Below are positions 1 through 8,743 of a stretch of DNA of 64,000 bases, in pieces (position 1 is the first letter of the stretch; every line of letters starts with the position of its first letter). The DNA lies in NCBI RefSeq assembly GCF_900167135.1, contig NZ_FUWZ01000001.1, positions 620,001 through 684,000 on the forward strand, read 5' to 3'. A program made the position numbers and the translations under genes. The notes under the pieces are model-generated. The model was given only the letters and a program-made list of their open reading frames with translations, was not told where the DNA came from and did not search any database. This stretch comes from Chitinophaga eiseniae (GTDB taxonomy: Bacteria; Bacteroidota; Bacteroidia; Chitinophagales; Chitinophagaceae).

Positions 1-1
1 T

Positions 2-9
2 TAACTTTG
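2..9 (+). promoter_or_regulatory. Bacteroidota-type -7 element upstream of the pigment operon
   Basis: TAACTTTG fits the Bacteroidota -7 consensus TAnnTTTG and lies 76 nt before the first ACP start codon. The matching -33 element would fall outside the window, so only half of the promoter can be judged. If real, it places a transcription start for the operon near position 16. Confidence 0.5.
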
Positions 10-85
10 GAAGATAAAATCAGGATTGGGTAAGATTAACCGCTATAAATTATTTTAAAACGACCTATATCTGATTCGCACATTT

Positions 86-343
86 ATGGATATAAAGGAA
101 ATAATAACTGTTACGAACAAGTTTCTGGTGGAGGAGTTTGAAGCAAACCCCACGGACATTAAGCCTGAAGCAAACCTCAAATCTACGCTGGATCTCGACA
201 GCCTGGATTATATTGACATGGTGGTGGTGATAGAAGATAATTTCGGTTTTAAAGTAAAACCGGAAGACTTCCAGTCTATCGTTACCTTCCAGGATTTCTA
301 CGATTATGTAACGGCTCGTGTTCAACAAAAAGAACTGGTATAA
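86..343 (+). CDS. Acyl carrier protein (first of two)
   Basis: An 85-residue acyl carrier protein that would hold the growing acyl or aryl-polyene chain as a thioester on a phosphopantetheine arm. The attachment motif is D38-S39-L40, within LDLDSLDYID, and the length is typical of a discrete ACP. It is the first gene in the window and overlaps the following acyltransferase by one base (TAATG), which suggests translational coupling and a shared function. The AcpS-type transferase at 20571 probably activates it. A second ACP lies at 7275, so the pathway may use separate carriers for starter and extension, or for polyene and alkyl chains; which does which cannot be told from sequence. Confidence 0.93.
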   Translation: MDIKEIITVTNKFLVEEFEANPTDIKPEANLKSTLDLDSLDYIDMVVVIEDNFGFKVKPEDFQSIVTFQDFYDYVTARVQQKELV

Positions 344-1218
344 TGCCATCCTGGCAGGGAAAGTCGAAAGGAAATAAGCTGGGTTACAGTATTTTTATTT
401 TCATATTACGGTATGGAGGTGTTTACCCTGCTTATTTTCTGTTGAGATTTGTCGCTTTTTATTACTTTTTATTTTCCCGGAGCTCTTCCAAACCCATCTA
501 TCAATACTTTCATACCAAAATAGGCTATGGCAGGTGGAAGTCTTTACGCTGCCTGTACCGTAACTATTATATATTCGGCCAGACGCTGATCGATAAGATC
601 GTTGTGATGGCGGATATGGCCAACAAGTTTACATTCGATTTTGACGGGGAACATCATCTGCGTGAAATGGTGACCGGAGGGCGCGGCGGTATTATGCTGA
701 GCGCACACCTGGGCAACTGGGAAGTGGCCGGGCACCTGTTTAAAAGGCTGCAGACCCGTATTAATATTGTCATGTTCGACGGGGAGCACCAGCGTATTAA
801 AGAATACCTGTCTTCCGTGACCGGCGACCGGAATGTGAATATCATTGTGATCAAAGACGACCTGTCGCATATCTACGCCATCAACGAAGCCCTGAGCAAC
901 CAGGAGCTGGTATGTATGCATGCAGACCGTTTTCTGCCGGGCAATAAAACCGTGACTGCCCCACTGCTGGGCCATGATGCCCGCTTCCCTATGGGCCCTT
1001 TCCTGCTGGCCGCCACTTTCCGGGTACCCGTATGCGTGGTGTTTGCCTTCAAAGAAACGGCCACCCATTATCATTTTTACGCAACGGAGCCACGCACCTA
1101 CCATGGCCGCCGTCAACAGGGTATAGAAACAGCTGTGGCTGATTTCACGGTTTTACTGGAGGAAAAAATCCACCGTTACCCGGAGCAATGGTTCAACTAT
1201 TATGATTTTTGGGAATAA
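343..1218 (+). CDS. LpxL/HtrB-like lysophospholipid acyltransferase family protein
   Basis: This 291-residue protein carries the HxxxxE acyltransferase motif (H122-L-G-N-W-E127) of the lauroyl/myristoyl acyltransferase family that acylates lipid A precursors. A basic, hydrophobic N-terminal stretch (about residues 15-45) should anchor it in the inner membrane. Aryl polyene and flexirubin clusters regularly contain such an enzyme, thought to transfer an acyl group from ACP to a membrane-bound pigment or lipid, and the one-base overlap with the ACP gene fits ACP as donor. A role in true lipid A acylation is less likely given the cluster, but the acceptor is not shown by the sequence. Confidence 0.85.
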   Translation: MPSWQGKSKGNKLGYSIFIFILRYGGVYPAYFLLRFVAFYYFLFSRSSSKPIYQYFHTKIGYGRWKSLRCLYRNYYIFGQTLIDKIVVMADMANKFTFDFDGEHHLREMVTGGRGGIMLSAHLGNWEVAGHLFKRLQTRINIVMFDGEHQRIKEYLSSVTGDRNVNIIVIKDDLSHIYAINEALSNQELVCMHADRFLPGNKTVTAPLLGHDARFPMGPFLLAATFRVPVCVVFAFKETATHYHFYATEPRTYHGRRQQGIETAVADFTVLLEEKIHRYPEQWFNYYDFWE

Positions 1219-1294
1219 TCCGTGTATTTACGCTTAATAATGTCGAGGATTTCAATTTATTTCGTGTTTTGTCTATAAATAATAACTTGTGCAG

Positions 1295-1723
1295 ATGTTC
1301 ATTCATTCAGACGATATTACTGCTTACATCCCCCAGCGTACACCGATTGTCATGATCAGTGGCATCCTGGAAGTGGACGGTCCGAAAACCCGTACCGCCC
1401 TGCATATTGCCCCCGATAACGTATTTGTGGAAAACGGAGTGCTTCTGCCTCCGGGCCTCATGGAAAATATAGCCCAGACCGCCGCCGCCCGGATCGGCTA
1501 CATCGCCAAACAGGAAAACAGCCCCGTGCCGCTGGGTTTTATCGGGGCGGTGAATAACCTGGAAATATTTGAACTGCCACCGGCCGGACAAACCATCGAA
1601 ACCACCACGGAAATAGGAGGAGAAGTATTTAATGCAACAATGGTGACCGGAAAAGTCATGTACGACGGTAGAGTGATGGCGCAGTGTGAAATGAAAATTT
1701 TCATCAACCCCCTTAATAAATAA
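1295..1723 (+). CDS. Hotdog-fold 3-hydroxyacyl-ACP dehydratase-like protein, noncanonical active site
   Basis: A 142-residue hotdog protein related to FabA/FabZ and to the dehydratases of aryl polyene clusters. The segment LPPGLMENIAQTAAA (about residues 50-65) aligns with the FabZ helix PGVLILEAMAQ, so the usual catalytic glutamate is present. The HFPxxP histidine segment is replaced by VENGVLLPPG, so the standard histidine is not seen. The ATG at 1295 is preferred over a GTG at 1289. It may dehydrate the growing chain together with the canonical enzyme at 11880, or be a noncatalytic partner. The gene sits 8 bases before the next one. Confidence 0.75.
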   Translation: MFIHSDDITAYIPQRTPIVMISGILEVDGPKTRTALHIAPDNVFVENGVLLPPGLMENIAQTAAARIGYIAKQENSPVPLGFIGAVNNLEIFELPPAGQTIETTTEIGGEVFNATMVTGKVMYDGRVMAQCEMKIFINPLNK

Positions 1724-1731
1724 AATAAGTT

Positions 1732-2457
1732 ATGATCCGTAAAGTTTTTACCCTGACCATCCTTATCTGTAGCTGCTTTATCGGGACAATGCACGCCCAG
1801 AAACTGAAGAACTTTCTGGAAAATACAGACACCCCGTTTATCTGGCTGGGCGTGGATTTCACCCAGGCCCGCCTGCTTGGTGACGCCGCCGCCGGTGACA
1901 TCAACCGACACTTCGCCGGTATCAACGATGTGATCAGGAATGAACCCAAAAAATACGATGTGAAGGGCGCCTTTCACCGCTCCGGCGTGGAGTTCGATCT
2001 TAGCGAAACCAATGCGCGGAACGCTGATATCAACATCGACAAAATGAAGTCAGAAAACACTGCTGACTACAACCGCCTGAAGCCGGAAGACATCACCAAA
2101 CTGGTGAAAGGCTATAAATTCGGCGATAAAAAAGGCATTGGCGTGCTGTTTGTCATGGAAGCAATGAGCAAAACAGAAAAAGAGGCTGCCATGTACGTAA
2201 CCGTAGTGGATATGGGCACCCGCAACGTGCTCATGACAGAACGCATGACCGGCAAGGCACAGGGCTTCGGTTTCCGCAACTACTGGGCTTACACTGTGCA
2301 CAAAGTGCTGGAACACATCGACTACAAAAAGCTGAAAGAAAAATATGCCGACGCGAAAGATCCTGTGGAAGAAGTGCCGGTAGCACCTAAAAAAGACACT
2401 AAAACGGCCGTGGCAAAAGAAGAAAAAGCCAAAAAAGCGCCGAAGAAGAAAGGATAA
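1732..2457 (+). CDS. Secreted protein of unknown function in the pigment cluster
   Basis: I do not recognise this 241-residue family. Residues 1-22 form a clear signal peptide ending HAQ, so the protein should be exported to the periplasm. The middle part looks globular and soluble. The last 35 residues are rich in lysine, alanine, proline and glutamate and are probably disordered. It lies 8 bases after the dehydratase gene and ends just before a large hairpin, which makes it the last gene of the first sub-operon. A role in handling or placing the pigment outside the cytoplasm is an inference from position only. Confidence 0.7.
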   Translation: MIRKVFTLTILICSCFIGTMHAQKLKNFLENTDTPFIWLGVDFTQARLLGDAAAGDINRHFAGINDVIRNEPKKYDVKGAFHRSGVEFDLSETNARNADINIDKMKSENTADYNRLKPEDITKLVKGYKFGDKKGIGVLFVMEAMSKTEKEAAMYVTVVDMGTRNVLMTERMTGKAQGFGFRNYWAYTVHKVLEHIDYKKLKEKYADAKDPVEEVPVAPKKDTKTAVAKEEKAKKAPKKKG

Positions 2458-2467
2458 ACCATTTAGA

Positions 2468-2578
2468 GATTTTTTGATTTACGACTTTTTGATTTCGGGG
2501 TAGATAGCAGAGGAGAACAATGAGACTTTTTATTGGCCCTTATAACCGCAAAATCAAAAAGTCGTAAATCAAAAAATC
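2468..2578. repeat. Perfect 28-bp inverted repeat built of a 16-nt unit
   Basis: The arms at 2468-2495 and 2551-2578 are exact reverse complements, with a 55-nt loop. Each arm holds two copies of the word TTTTTTGATTT or TTTTTGATTT. It fills the gap between two operon genes and could act as a partial terminator or an mRNA-stabilising hairpin. The same unit occurs at 5290 and 61262. Confidence 0.9.
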
Positions 2579-2593
2579 CGAAAATAGCTTGAT

Positions 2594-3022
2594 ATGGACG
2601 CTATAACCGAATGCACCGAATTTCCGGTGAAGTTTAACGAAGTGGATTCACTGAGCATAGTCTGGCATGGCCACTATGTACGGTATTTTGAAGACGGAAG
2701 AGAAGCTTTCGGTGAAAAGTATGCTTTACGTTACCTGGATATTTTTAATGCCGGATTTACTGCGCCGGTGGTGAATTTACAGTGCGACTATAAACGTCCG
2801 CTGCGCTATGGCGACCGCGTAAAAGTGGCAACCACCTTCGTGGACGACCTGGCTGCAAAGATCAGATTTGAATATGTGCTTTCCAATCCCGCTACCGGTG
2901 AAATCATCGCAAAAGGTTCCTCCGTACAGGTGTTCCTGGACAAAGAGACCGAGCTGCTGCAGCTGACAACCCCGGCTTTCTTTGACGATTGGAAAAAAAG
3001 ACACTTGTATAACCACCTTTAG
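2594..3022 (+). CDS. YbgC/4HBT-type acyl thioesterase
   Basis: A 142-residue hotdog thioesterase of the 4-hydroxybenzoyl-CoA thioesterase/YbgC type. The N-terminal block around residues 15-35 (EVDSLSIVWHGHYVRYFE) matches the family pattern in which an acidic residue before a small or polar stretch and HxxYxxYFE forms the active site. Aryl polyene clusters contain a thioesterase of this kind that is thought to release or transfer the finished polyene from ACP. It is followed 7 bases later by a ketosynthase, fitting a role in chain synthesis. Substrate is inferred from context. Confidence 0.85.
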   Translation: MDAITECTEFPVKFNEVDSLSIVWHGHYVRYFEDGREAFGEKYALRYLDIFNAGFTAPVVNLQCDYKRPLRYGDRVKVATTFVDDLAAKIRFEYVLSNPATGEIIAKGSSVQVFLDKETELLQLTTPAFFDDWKKRHLYNHL

Positions 3023-3029
3023 ATAATGG

Positions 3030-4169
3030 ATGATGGTCTTTGTAGTTGCAGATAATATTGTTGGGCCGCTGGGCGTAAATACGGATGAAAACTTTGAACA
3101 GGTCATCCGGGGCAACAGTGGCATCCGTTTACAGGACCGGGAAGACTACGGCCCCGCACCTTTTCATGGCGCTATGATACCTCATGAACTGTTGCAGAAA
3201 GCTATTCGCGGACTTAACCTGGAAGACTATACGAAATTTGAACAGCTGGTGATCGTTTCCGTTACGGAAGCGTTGTCACATACAACCATCCGGCTGTCAG
3301 ACCCCCGCACAGGGCTGATTATTTCCACTACCAAAGGTAATATCGAACTACTGGAACAGCAGGAAGAAGGAGTAACGCCGCCGCGGGAGCAATTGCAACC
3401 TGCCGCTACGGCGCGTAAAATAGCGGCCCGCCTGGGCGCCGTGAACACCCCACTGGTCATCAGCAGCGCGTGTATATCCGGTCTGGTGGCTATTTTAACG
3501 GGTCAGCGGCTGATCGCTTCGGGGCAATACGACCATGTGGTGGTCACCGGAGCTGATGTGCTCACCCGCTTTGTCCTGTCCGGCTTCCAGTCATTCCAGG
3601 CAGTGAGCGCAATACCCTGCCGGCCTTTCGACGCCGATCGCACCGGCGTATCGCTGGGAGAAGCCGCTGCTACCATGATCCTCAGCAAAGACCCGCACAA
3701 CGCGGACATCCGGTTGGGCGCCGGCGCTATCAGCAACGACGCCAATCATATTTCCGGCCCTTCCCGTACCGGCATGGAGCTGGCTGCCGCCATGCAACTG
3801 GCCCTCAGCGGCAGCGGCCTGCACCCGGAAGACATCGGGTTTGTGTCAGCACATGGCACCGCCACACTGTACAACGATGAAATGGAAGCCAAAGCCCTGC
3901 ATCATGCAGGACTGGCGGCCGTGCCGGTCAACAGCCTCAAAGGTTATTATGGCCACACCCTCGGCGCCGCCGGACTGGTGGAAGCCATTATCAGTGTAAA
4001 AGCCATGAAAAACGGCGTTATACTGCCCACCAAAGGATACGAAACACCCGGTGTGAGTATGCCTGTCAACGTTAGCAATACCCTGCGCCATCAGCCGTCC
4101 CGCCACTTCCTTAAAACAGTGTCCGGTTTCGGCGGTTGCAACGCAGCCATGATATTCAGTAAAAAGTAA
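3030..4169 (+). CDS. Beta-ketoacyl-ACP synthase (FabF-like), catalytic triad present
   Basis: This 379-residue ketosynthase should catalyse decarboxylative condensation of malonyl-ACP with the growing chain. The Cys-His-His triad is visible: C148 in SSACISG, H275 in SAHGTAT and H309 in YYGHTLGAAG. It is slightly shorter than standard FabF (about 410 residues). Two start codons are adjacent (3030 and 3033). Together with the ketosynthase at 7535 it is one of two apparently active condensing enzymes here; the pathway may need one for the polyene and one for an alkyl or starter step. Confidence 0.9.
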   Translation: MMVFVVADNIVGPLGVNTDENFEQVIRGNSGIRLQDREDYGPAPFHGAMIPHELLQKAIRGLNLEDYTKFEQLVIVSVTEALSHTTIRLSDPRTGLIISTTKGNIELLEQQEEGVTPPREQLQPAATARKIAARLGAVNTPLVISSACISGLVAILTGQRLIASGQYDHVVVTGADVLTRFVLSGFQSFQAVSAIPCRPFDADRTGVSLGEAAATMILSKDPHNADIRLGAGAISNDANHISGPSRTGMELAAAMQLALSGSGLHPEDIGFVSAHGTATLYNDEMEAKALHHAGLAAVPVNSLKGYYGHTLGAAGLVEAIISVKAMKNGVILPTKGYETPGVSMPVNVSNTLRHQPSRHFLKTVSGFGGCNAAMIFSKK

Positions 4170-4219
4170 CGACCGGTCAGGGAAACATTCCCTCGTCCGT
4201 CATTCTCTAAAGTCGATTT

Positions 4220-5281
4220 ATGTTTAACAAGGAAACGAAAACAGCATTACAGGCAAAAGAAGCAGCATTATGGCTGGCCTTCGCTCCGATAGCTTTCCAG
4301 GCTACGAGAGCGCTGCGAGACATGGGCATTCTGAAAGCAGTGAGTGACAGCGGATCTGCGGGCATCACCATTGAGGAGATCATGGAAAAAACCAATATGA
4401 ACCGCTATGCAGTGAGAGTATTGCTGGAAGCCGGTTTAGGAATGGAACTGGTGATCGTGAACGATAAAAAATATACACTGACCAAAACAGGCTACTTTAT
4501 CCTGCACGATCAGTTGACCCGCATCAACATGGACTTTACGCAGGACATCTGCTACAAAGGCATGTACCACCTGGAAGACAGCCTGCGCAACGGGAAACCG
4601 GAAGGCCTGAAAGAACTGGGACCCTGGGACACCATCTATCCCGGCCTGTCGCTGCTGCCGCCAGCTGTAGGCAAAAGCTGGTTCGACTTTGACCACTACT
4701 ATTCCGACCTCGCTACCCCAGGCGCGCTGGACATCGTTTTTGAAAATAAACCCAAACGCCTGCTCGACATCGGCGGTAATACCGGTAAATGGGCACTGGC
4801 CTGCACAGCAAAAGATCCGGAAGTGGAAGTGACCATCTTCGATATTCCCGGTCAGGCCAACATCGCGCAGCAGAAAATGAAAGATGCCGGCGTGGCAGAC
4901 CGCGTGCATTTCCATATTGCCAATATCCTGCACGAAGAGATCCCTTTCCCTAAAGGTTTTGATGCCATCTGGATGAGCCAGTTCCTCGACTGTTTCTCCG
5001 AAGCGGAAATAGTGTCCATCCTCTCCCGTTGCCGCGAAGCGCTCAATGACAACGGTACCATTTACATCCTGGAACCGTTCTGGAACCGCCAGCAGTTTAA
5101 ATCAGCGGCTTTCTGCCTCCAGCAGACATCCCTGTATTTCACCGCTATGGCCAATGGCAACAGCCAGATGTACCATACCGACGACTTCTTTAAGTGCATC
5201 ACCGATGCAGGACTGGTAGTCGCCGAAGAGAATGACAAGATGGGGCTCAACTATACGCTGCTAAAAGTTAAAAAACCATAA
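4220..5281 (+). CDS. SAM-dependent methyltransferase
   Basis: A 353-residue class I methyltransferase with an N-terminal winged-helix-like dimerisation part (about residues 10-100) and a C-terminal Rossmann domain. The SAM-binding loop is seen at LLDIGGNTG (D183 onward), and a typical acidic post-loop strand (EVTIFDIPG) follows. The two-part layout matches O-methyltransferases of small aromatic compounds, and flexirubins and aryl polyenes are often methylated on the aryl ring, so that is the likely substrate. C-methylation of the ring cannot be excluded. Confidence 0.85.
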   Translation: MFNKETKTALQAKEAALWLAFAPIAFQATRALRDMGILKAVSDSGSAGITIEEIMEKTNMNRYAVRVLLEAGLGMELVIVNDKKYTLTKTGYFILHDQLTRINMDFTQDICYKGMYHLEDSLRNGKPEGLKELGPWDTIYPGLSLLPPAVGKSWFDFDHYYSDLATPGALDIVFENKPKRLLDIGGNTGKWALACTAKDPEVEVTIFDIPGQANIAQQKMKDAGVADRVHFHIANILHEEIPFPKGFDAIWMSQFLDCFSEAEIVSILSRCREALNDNGTIYILEPFWNRQQFKSAAFCLQQTSLYFTAMANGNSQMYHTDDFFKCITDAGLVVAEENDKMGLNYTLLKVKKP

Positions 5282-5289
5282 AAACAATT

Positions 5290-5360
5290 TTCGATTTTTT
5301 GATTTTGGAATTTTTTGATTTCAGAATCCCCAAAATCGAAAATCCCCAAATTTCTAAATC
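5290..5360. repeat. Degenerate copy of the 16-nt AT-rich hairpin repeat
   Basis: Two tandem 16-nt units, each ending TTTTTTGATTT, lie at 5290-5305 and 5306-5321. They are followed at 5330-5360 by partly complementary words (CCAAAATCGAAAATCC and similar), giving a weak inverted repeat. The unit is the same family as at 2468 and 61262. Confidence 0.75.
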
Positions 5361-5377
5361 GTAAATGTTTTTACCGT

Positions 5378-6634
5378 ATGAAAACTGAACAAGTAGATGT
5401 TTTAGTGATAGGTGCGGGACCTGCCGGTACAGTAGCGGCGTCTATTATCCACCAGGCAGGTTATAAGGTGAAAATCGTGGAGAAGATGAAATTTCCCCGG
5501 TTCGTGATCGGAGAAAGCCTGCTGCCCCGCAGTATGGACGCGCTGAATGAAGCCGGTTTCATCGATGCCATCAAAGCCAAAGGTTTTCAGGAAAAATTTG
5601 GCGCCAAGTTCGTGAAAGGCGAGGCCCTCTGCGATTTTACTTTCAAGGAGCAGTACACGCCGGGCTGGACCTGGACCTGGCAGGTGACCAGGGCCGATTT
5701 TGATAAAACACTGGCGGACACCGTAGAAAGTATGGGCGTACCGGTAGCATATGAAACTACGGTAACGGACATACGATTCAATGGATCTGATTCCGTAACA
5801 ACGGTAGAAGATAAAGACGGGAACAAATCTACTATCGAAGCCCGCTTTATTGTGGATGGGAGCGGCTACGGCCGGGTAATTCCCCGCTTGTTCAACCTGG
5901 AAAAAAATTCCAACCTCCAGCCCCGTAAGGCACTCTTCGCCCATGCGGTAGACACGCGCCGCTCTATGGCCGACGAGCCTAACCGCATCACGGCGGTGGT
6001 GCACAAAAAAGGCGTCTGGATCTGGATCATTCCGTTCTCCACCGGCGTTACCTCCCTCGGTTTCGTTGGCGACCCGGAGTTTTTTGCCCAGTACCCCGGT
6101 ACCGACGAGGAAGTATACCGCGCCCTGCTGGAAGCAGAGCCGTATACCCGCGAGCGTTTCCGGGACGTGGAACTGGTATTTGAGCCCAGGGTGCTCCAGT
6201 CCTGGTCTGCCACCACCGATAAGTTTTATGGAGATGGTTTTGTGCTGACCGGCAACGTGACAGAATTTTTGGACCCGATTTTCTCTTCTGGCGTAACTTT
6301 GGCCTGCGTTTCCAGCCAAACGGCTGCTAAACTGGTCATCAAAAAGCTGCGCGGAGAGGAAGTGGACTGGGAAAAGGAATATATGGAACCTACCCTGCAA
6401 GGGGTCAACACCTTCCGGTCTTATGTAATGGCATGGTATGAAGGTACGCTGGACACCATCTTCTTCAAGAAAGACGCAGACCCGGTGATCAAAGGACAGA
6501 TCTGTTCCGTATTGGCCGGATATGTATGGGATATGAGCAACCCGTTTGTGAAAAACCATGACACGGCCCTGAAGCGGCTGGCCAGGACCATAGAATTAAC
6601 AGAAAAATTAAAAAGCAGTTCAGAGATTGAATAG
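5378..6634 (+). CDS. FAD-dependent oxidoreductase of the tryptophan-halogenase/geranylgeranyl-reductase-like family
   Basis: A 418-residue flavoprotein. The FAD-binding GxGxxG is G12-A-G-P-A-G17, and the second conserved block KFPRFVIGESLLP (about residues 38-50) is typical of halogenase-like enzymes. A further block, GVWIWIIP (212-219), resembles the GWxWxIP motif of flavin-dependent halogenases. The ATG at 5378 was chosen because the Rossmann fold begins directly after it; upstream in-frame sequence is inside the AT-rich repeat. The protein is shorter than true tryptophan halogenases (about 500-540), so it may be a phenol halogenase, hydroxylase or reductase acting on the aryl end. Chlorinated flexirubins are known, which makes halogenation possible but unproven. 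Confidence 0.8.
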   Translation: MKTEQVDVLVIGAGPAGTVAASIIHQAGYKVKIVEKMKFPRFVIGESLLPRSMDALNEAGFIDAIKAKGFQEKFGAKFVKGEALCDFTFKEQYTPGWTWTWQVTRADFDKTLADTVESMGVPVAYETTVTDIRFNGSDSVTTVEDKDGNKSTIEARFIVDGSGYGRVIPRLFNLEKNSNLQPRKALFAHAVDTRRSMADEPNRITAVVHKKGVWIWIIPFSTGVTSLGFVGDPEFFAQYPGTDEEVYRALLEAEPYTRERFRDVELVFEPRVLQSWSATTDKFYGDGFVLTGNVTEFLDPIFSSGVTLACVSSQTAAKLVIKKLRGEEVDWEKEYMEPTLQGVNTFRSYVMAWYEGTLDTIFFKKDADPVIKGQICSVLAGYVWDMSNPFVKNHDTALKRLARTIELTEKLKSSSEIE

Positions 6635-7253
6635 CGCGGAAGCATATATTACAGGAAGTTGTATTATCAGGGACCACGGCATCTGGTTGAACGGCGCATT
6701 GCTGTGGGAAGCAGACCGGGGCATGGACTTACAGGAATGGCTGCGGGCGGGTTATGACCGGTTTTCCGGGCAGTATCCCAAGTTCCATAAAATGGACGCC
6801 CTCAGCAAACTGGGATGGCTGGCAGCAGAAGTACTGCTCAAACATGCGCCTGTACAGGCGCTGCCGCCGGAAGCCGTAGGCATGGTGTTGTCTAACCGCA
6901 GTGGCAGCCTGGATACAGACATCCGTTATTACGCCACCGTGAAGGATATCGCCAGTCCGGCGCTTTTTGTATATACCCTTCCCAACATTGTGATGGGGGA
7001 AATCTGCATCCGGCATGGTTTTAAAGGAGAGAATACTTTCTTCGTATCTGAAAACTTTGACCCGACGCTGATGAGCACCTACCCGGTGCAACTGCTTGCC
7101 ACCACACCGCTACAGGCTTGCCTTTGCGGCTGGGTGGAAGTAATGGGGGAAGATTACGAGGTGGCGTTGTTCCTGACGGAGAAAATGCCGCGAGGGCAGG
7201 CCCTGCCGTTGACAGCCACTGCGCTGCAGGACATCTATCAAAATACTAAATAA
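6627..7253 (+). CDS. Short ketosynthase-like protein without catalytic residues
   Basis: A 208-residue protein resembling the N-terminal half of beta-ketoacyl synthases: FSGQYPKFHKMDALSKLG and VGMVLSNRSGS match the early strands, and TLPNIVMGEICIRHGFKG matches the block just before the active site. Where the active-site cysteine should be there is FVSENFD, and the histidine half of the fold is missing, so it should not condense chains. The only good start is a TTG at 6627 overlapping the preceding gene by 8 bases; the first in-frame ATG would remove conserved sequence. Homologues in flexirubin-type clusters suggest a structural or partner role beside the active ketosynthases; this is inference. 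Confidence 0.7.
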   Translation: MNSAEAYITGSCIIRDHGIWLNGALLWEADRGMDLQEWLRAGYDRFSGQYPKFHKMDALSKLGWLAAEVLLKHAPVQALPPEAVGMVLSNRSGSLDTDIRYYATVKDIASPALFVYTLPNIVMGEICIRHGFKGENTFFVSENFDPTLMSTYPVQLLATTPLQACLCGWVEVMGEDYEVALFLTEKMPRGQALPLTATALQDIYQNTK

Positions 7254-7274
7254 AAAAAATAACACACTCGCTAC

Positions 7275-7538
7275 ATGGAACAGTTGATGGCAGATCTGAA
7301 AAAACAGATCATCGAACAATTGAATTTGCAGGAAGTAACACCGGAAAGCATCGGCAACGATGAACCGCTGTTTAAAGAAGGGCTGGGTCTCGATTCTATC
7401 GATGCGCTGGAACTGATCGTATTGCTGCAACAGCATTATAATATCCGTATCGCCAACCCTGAGCAGGGACCGGAGATTTTTTACTCCATCCGTTCCATGG
7501 CGGAATTTATTGTCGCTCAACAAACAGCCAAAGCATGA
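7275..7538 (+). CDS. Acyl carrier protein (second)
   Basis: An 87-residue acyl carrier protein with the phosphopantetheine site at S41 in GLDSIDALE. It overlaps the next ketosynthase start by four bases (ATGA), a sign of translational coupling and probably of a direct ACP-ketosynthase partnership. It differs clearly from the ACP at 86 (DSI instead of DSL, different flanks), so the two are not recent duplicates. Confidence 0.93.
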   Translation: MEQLMADLKKQIIEQLNLQEVTPESIGNDEPLFKEGLGLDSIDALELIVLLQQHYNIRIANPEQGPEIFYSIRSMAEFIVAQQTAKA

Positions 7539-8728
7539 GTGAAAAGGTGTGGATAGCGGGTGGCGGCGTCATCAGCGGCATAGGCATGAACTTACGGGAG
7601 AGCCTGCAGGCTTTCCGTGAGATGCGACCGGGCATGGGCGCCATGAAATACCTGTCATCCATGCATCGTAACACTTTCCCCGTAGCGGAAGTGAAAGCTG
7701 ATAACGACATGCTGGCCGATATGGCCGGGCTGCCTGAAAATATCAGCCGCACGGCCCTGCTCAGCCTGATCGCTGCCAGGGAAGCGTGGCAATCGTCCGG
7801 TTTGGGCGATATCTCCCGCTACCGCGTCGGATTGGTGTCCGGTAATACGGTAGGGGGCATGGACAAAACGGAAGACTTTTTCGCGGAGTACCTGGCAGAC
7901 AACCGCAAAGGACGCCTGCAGCAGGTGATGCACCACGAATGCGGCAGCATCACCGAAATAGTGGCCGATGCCATGGGCATCCGTCACCATGTGTCTACCA
8001 TCAGCACGGCCTGTTCATCCGGCGCTAACGCGCTGATGTATGGCTATCGCCTGATACGCAACAATATCGTGGACGTGGTGATCGCTGGTGGTACAGACGC
8101 ACTGACCCGCTTTACGCTCAACGGTTTCAACACCCTCATGATCCTCGACCAGCAGCCTTGCCGCCCCTTCGATGAAACCCGCACCGGGCTTAATCTGGGT
8201 GAAGGCGCCGGTTACGTGGTGCTGGTGTCCGACAGCCTGGCCGCTCAGCTGCAGCCCTGGTGCCGCCTCAGCGGCTTCGCCAACGCCAACGATGCCTATC
8301 ACCAGACGGCCTCCTCGCCCGACGGCACCGGCAACTACCTGGCGATGAAAGGCGCACTGGACATGAGCGGACTGCAACCGCAGCAGATCGGGTACATTAA
8401 CCTGCATGGCACCGGTACCGGTAACAACGATGTGTCGGAAGGCATCGCTATCAACCGCATCTTTGCGCCGCATTTCCCGGCCATGAGCTCCACCAAATCG
8501 TTCACTGGGCATACCCTGGGCGCCAGCGGTGGTATTGAAGCGGTATTGTCGGCCGTAGCCGTGAAAGAAGGGATCATCTATCCCAATGCACGTTTTGAGC
8601 ACCAGATGAAGGAACTGCCGTTTGCCCCGGCCACCACCTGGTCCGAAGGGAATGACCTCCGCCATGTGATGTCCAACTCCTTTGGTTTTGGCGGTAACTG
8701 TTCCAGTCTGGTTTTTTCCAGCTTTTAG
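7535..8728 (+). CDS. Beta-ketoacyl-ACP synthase, catalytic triad present
   Basis: A full-length 397-residue ketosynthase of the FabF type. The triad is C160 in STACSSG, H291 in NLHGTGTG and H326 in FTGHTLGA. It is directly followed by a cysteine-free ketosynthase-like gene, the arrangement of a KS/chain-length-factor pair as in aryl polyene and type II polyketide systems. The pair would build the conjugated polyene by repeated malonyl additions on the ACP encoded just upstream, with reduction and dehydration by other enzymes. No ketoreductase was recognised in the window, so that activity must come from elsewhere. Confidence 0.92.
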   Translation: MSEKVWIAGGGVISGIGMNLRESLQAFREMRPGMGAMKYLSSMHRNTFPVAEVKADNDMLADMAGLPENISRTALLSLIAAREAWQSSGLGDISRYRVGLVSGNTVGGMDKTEDFFAEYLADNRKGRLQQVMHHECGSITEIVADAMGIRHHVSTISTACSSGANALMYGYRLIRNNIVDVVIAGGTDALTRFTLNGFNTLMILDQQPCRPFDETRTGLNLGEGAGYVVLVSDSLAAQLQPWCRLSGFANANDAYHQTASSPDGTGNYLAMKGALDMSGLQPQQIGYINLHGTGTGNNDVSEGIAINRIFAPHFPAMSSTKSFTGHTLGASGGIEAVLSAVAVKEGIIYPNARFEHQMKELPFAPATTWSEGNDLRHVMSNSFGFGGNCSSLVFSSF

Positions 8729-8743
8729 TGATTAAATGAAATT

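Noticed and set aside
2468..2578. Inverted repeat considered as ends of a transposable element
   Set aside because: The interior is only 55 nt, no transposase is present, and no target duplication is seen.
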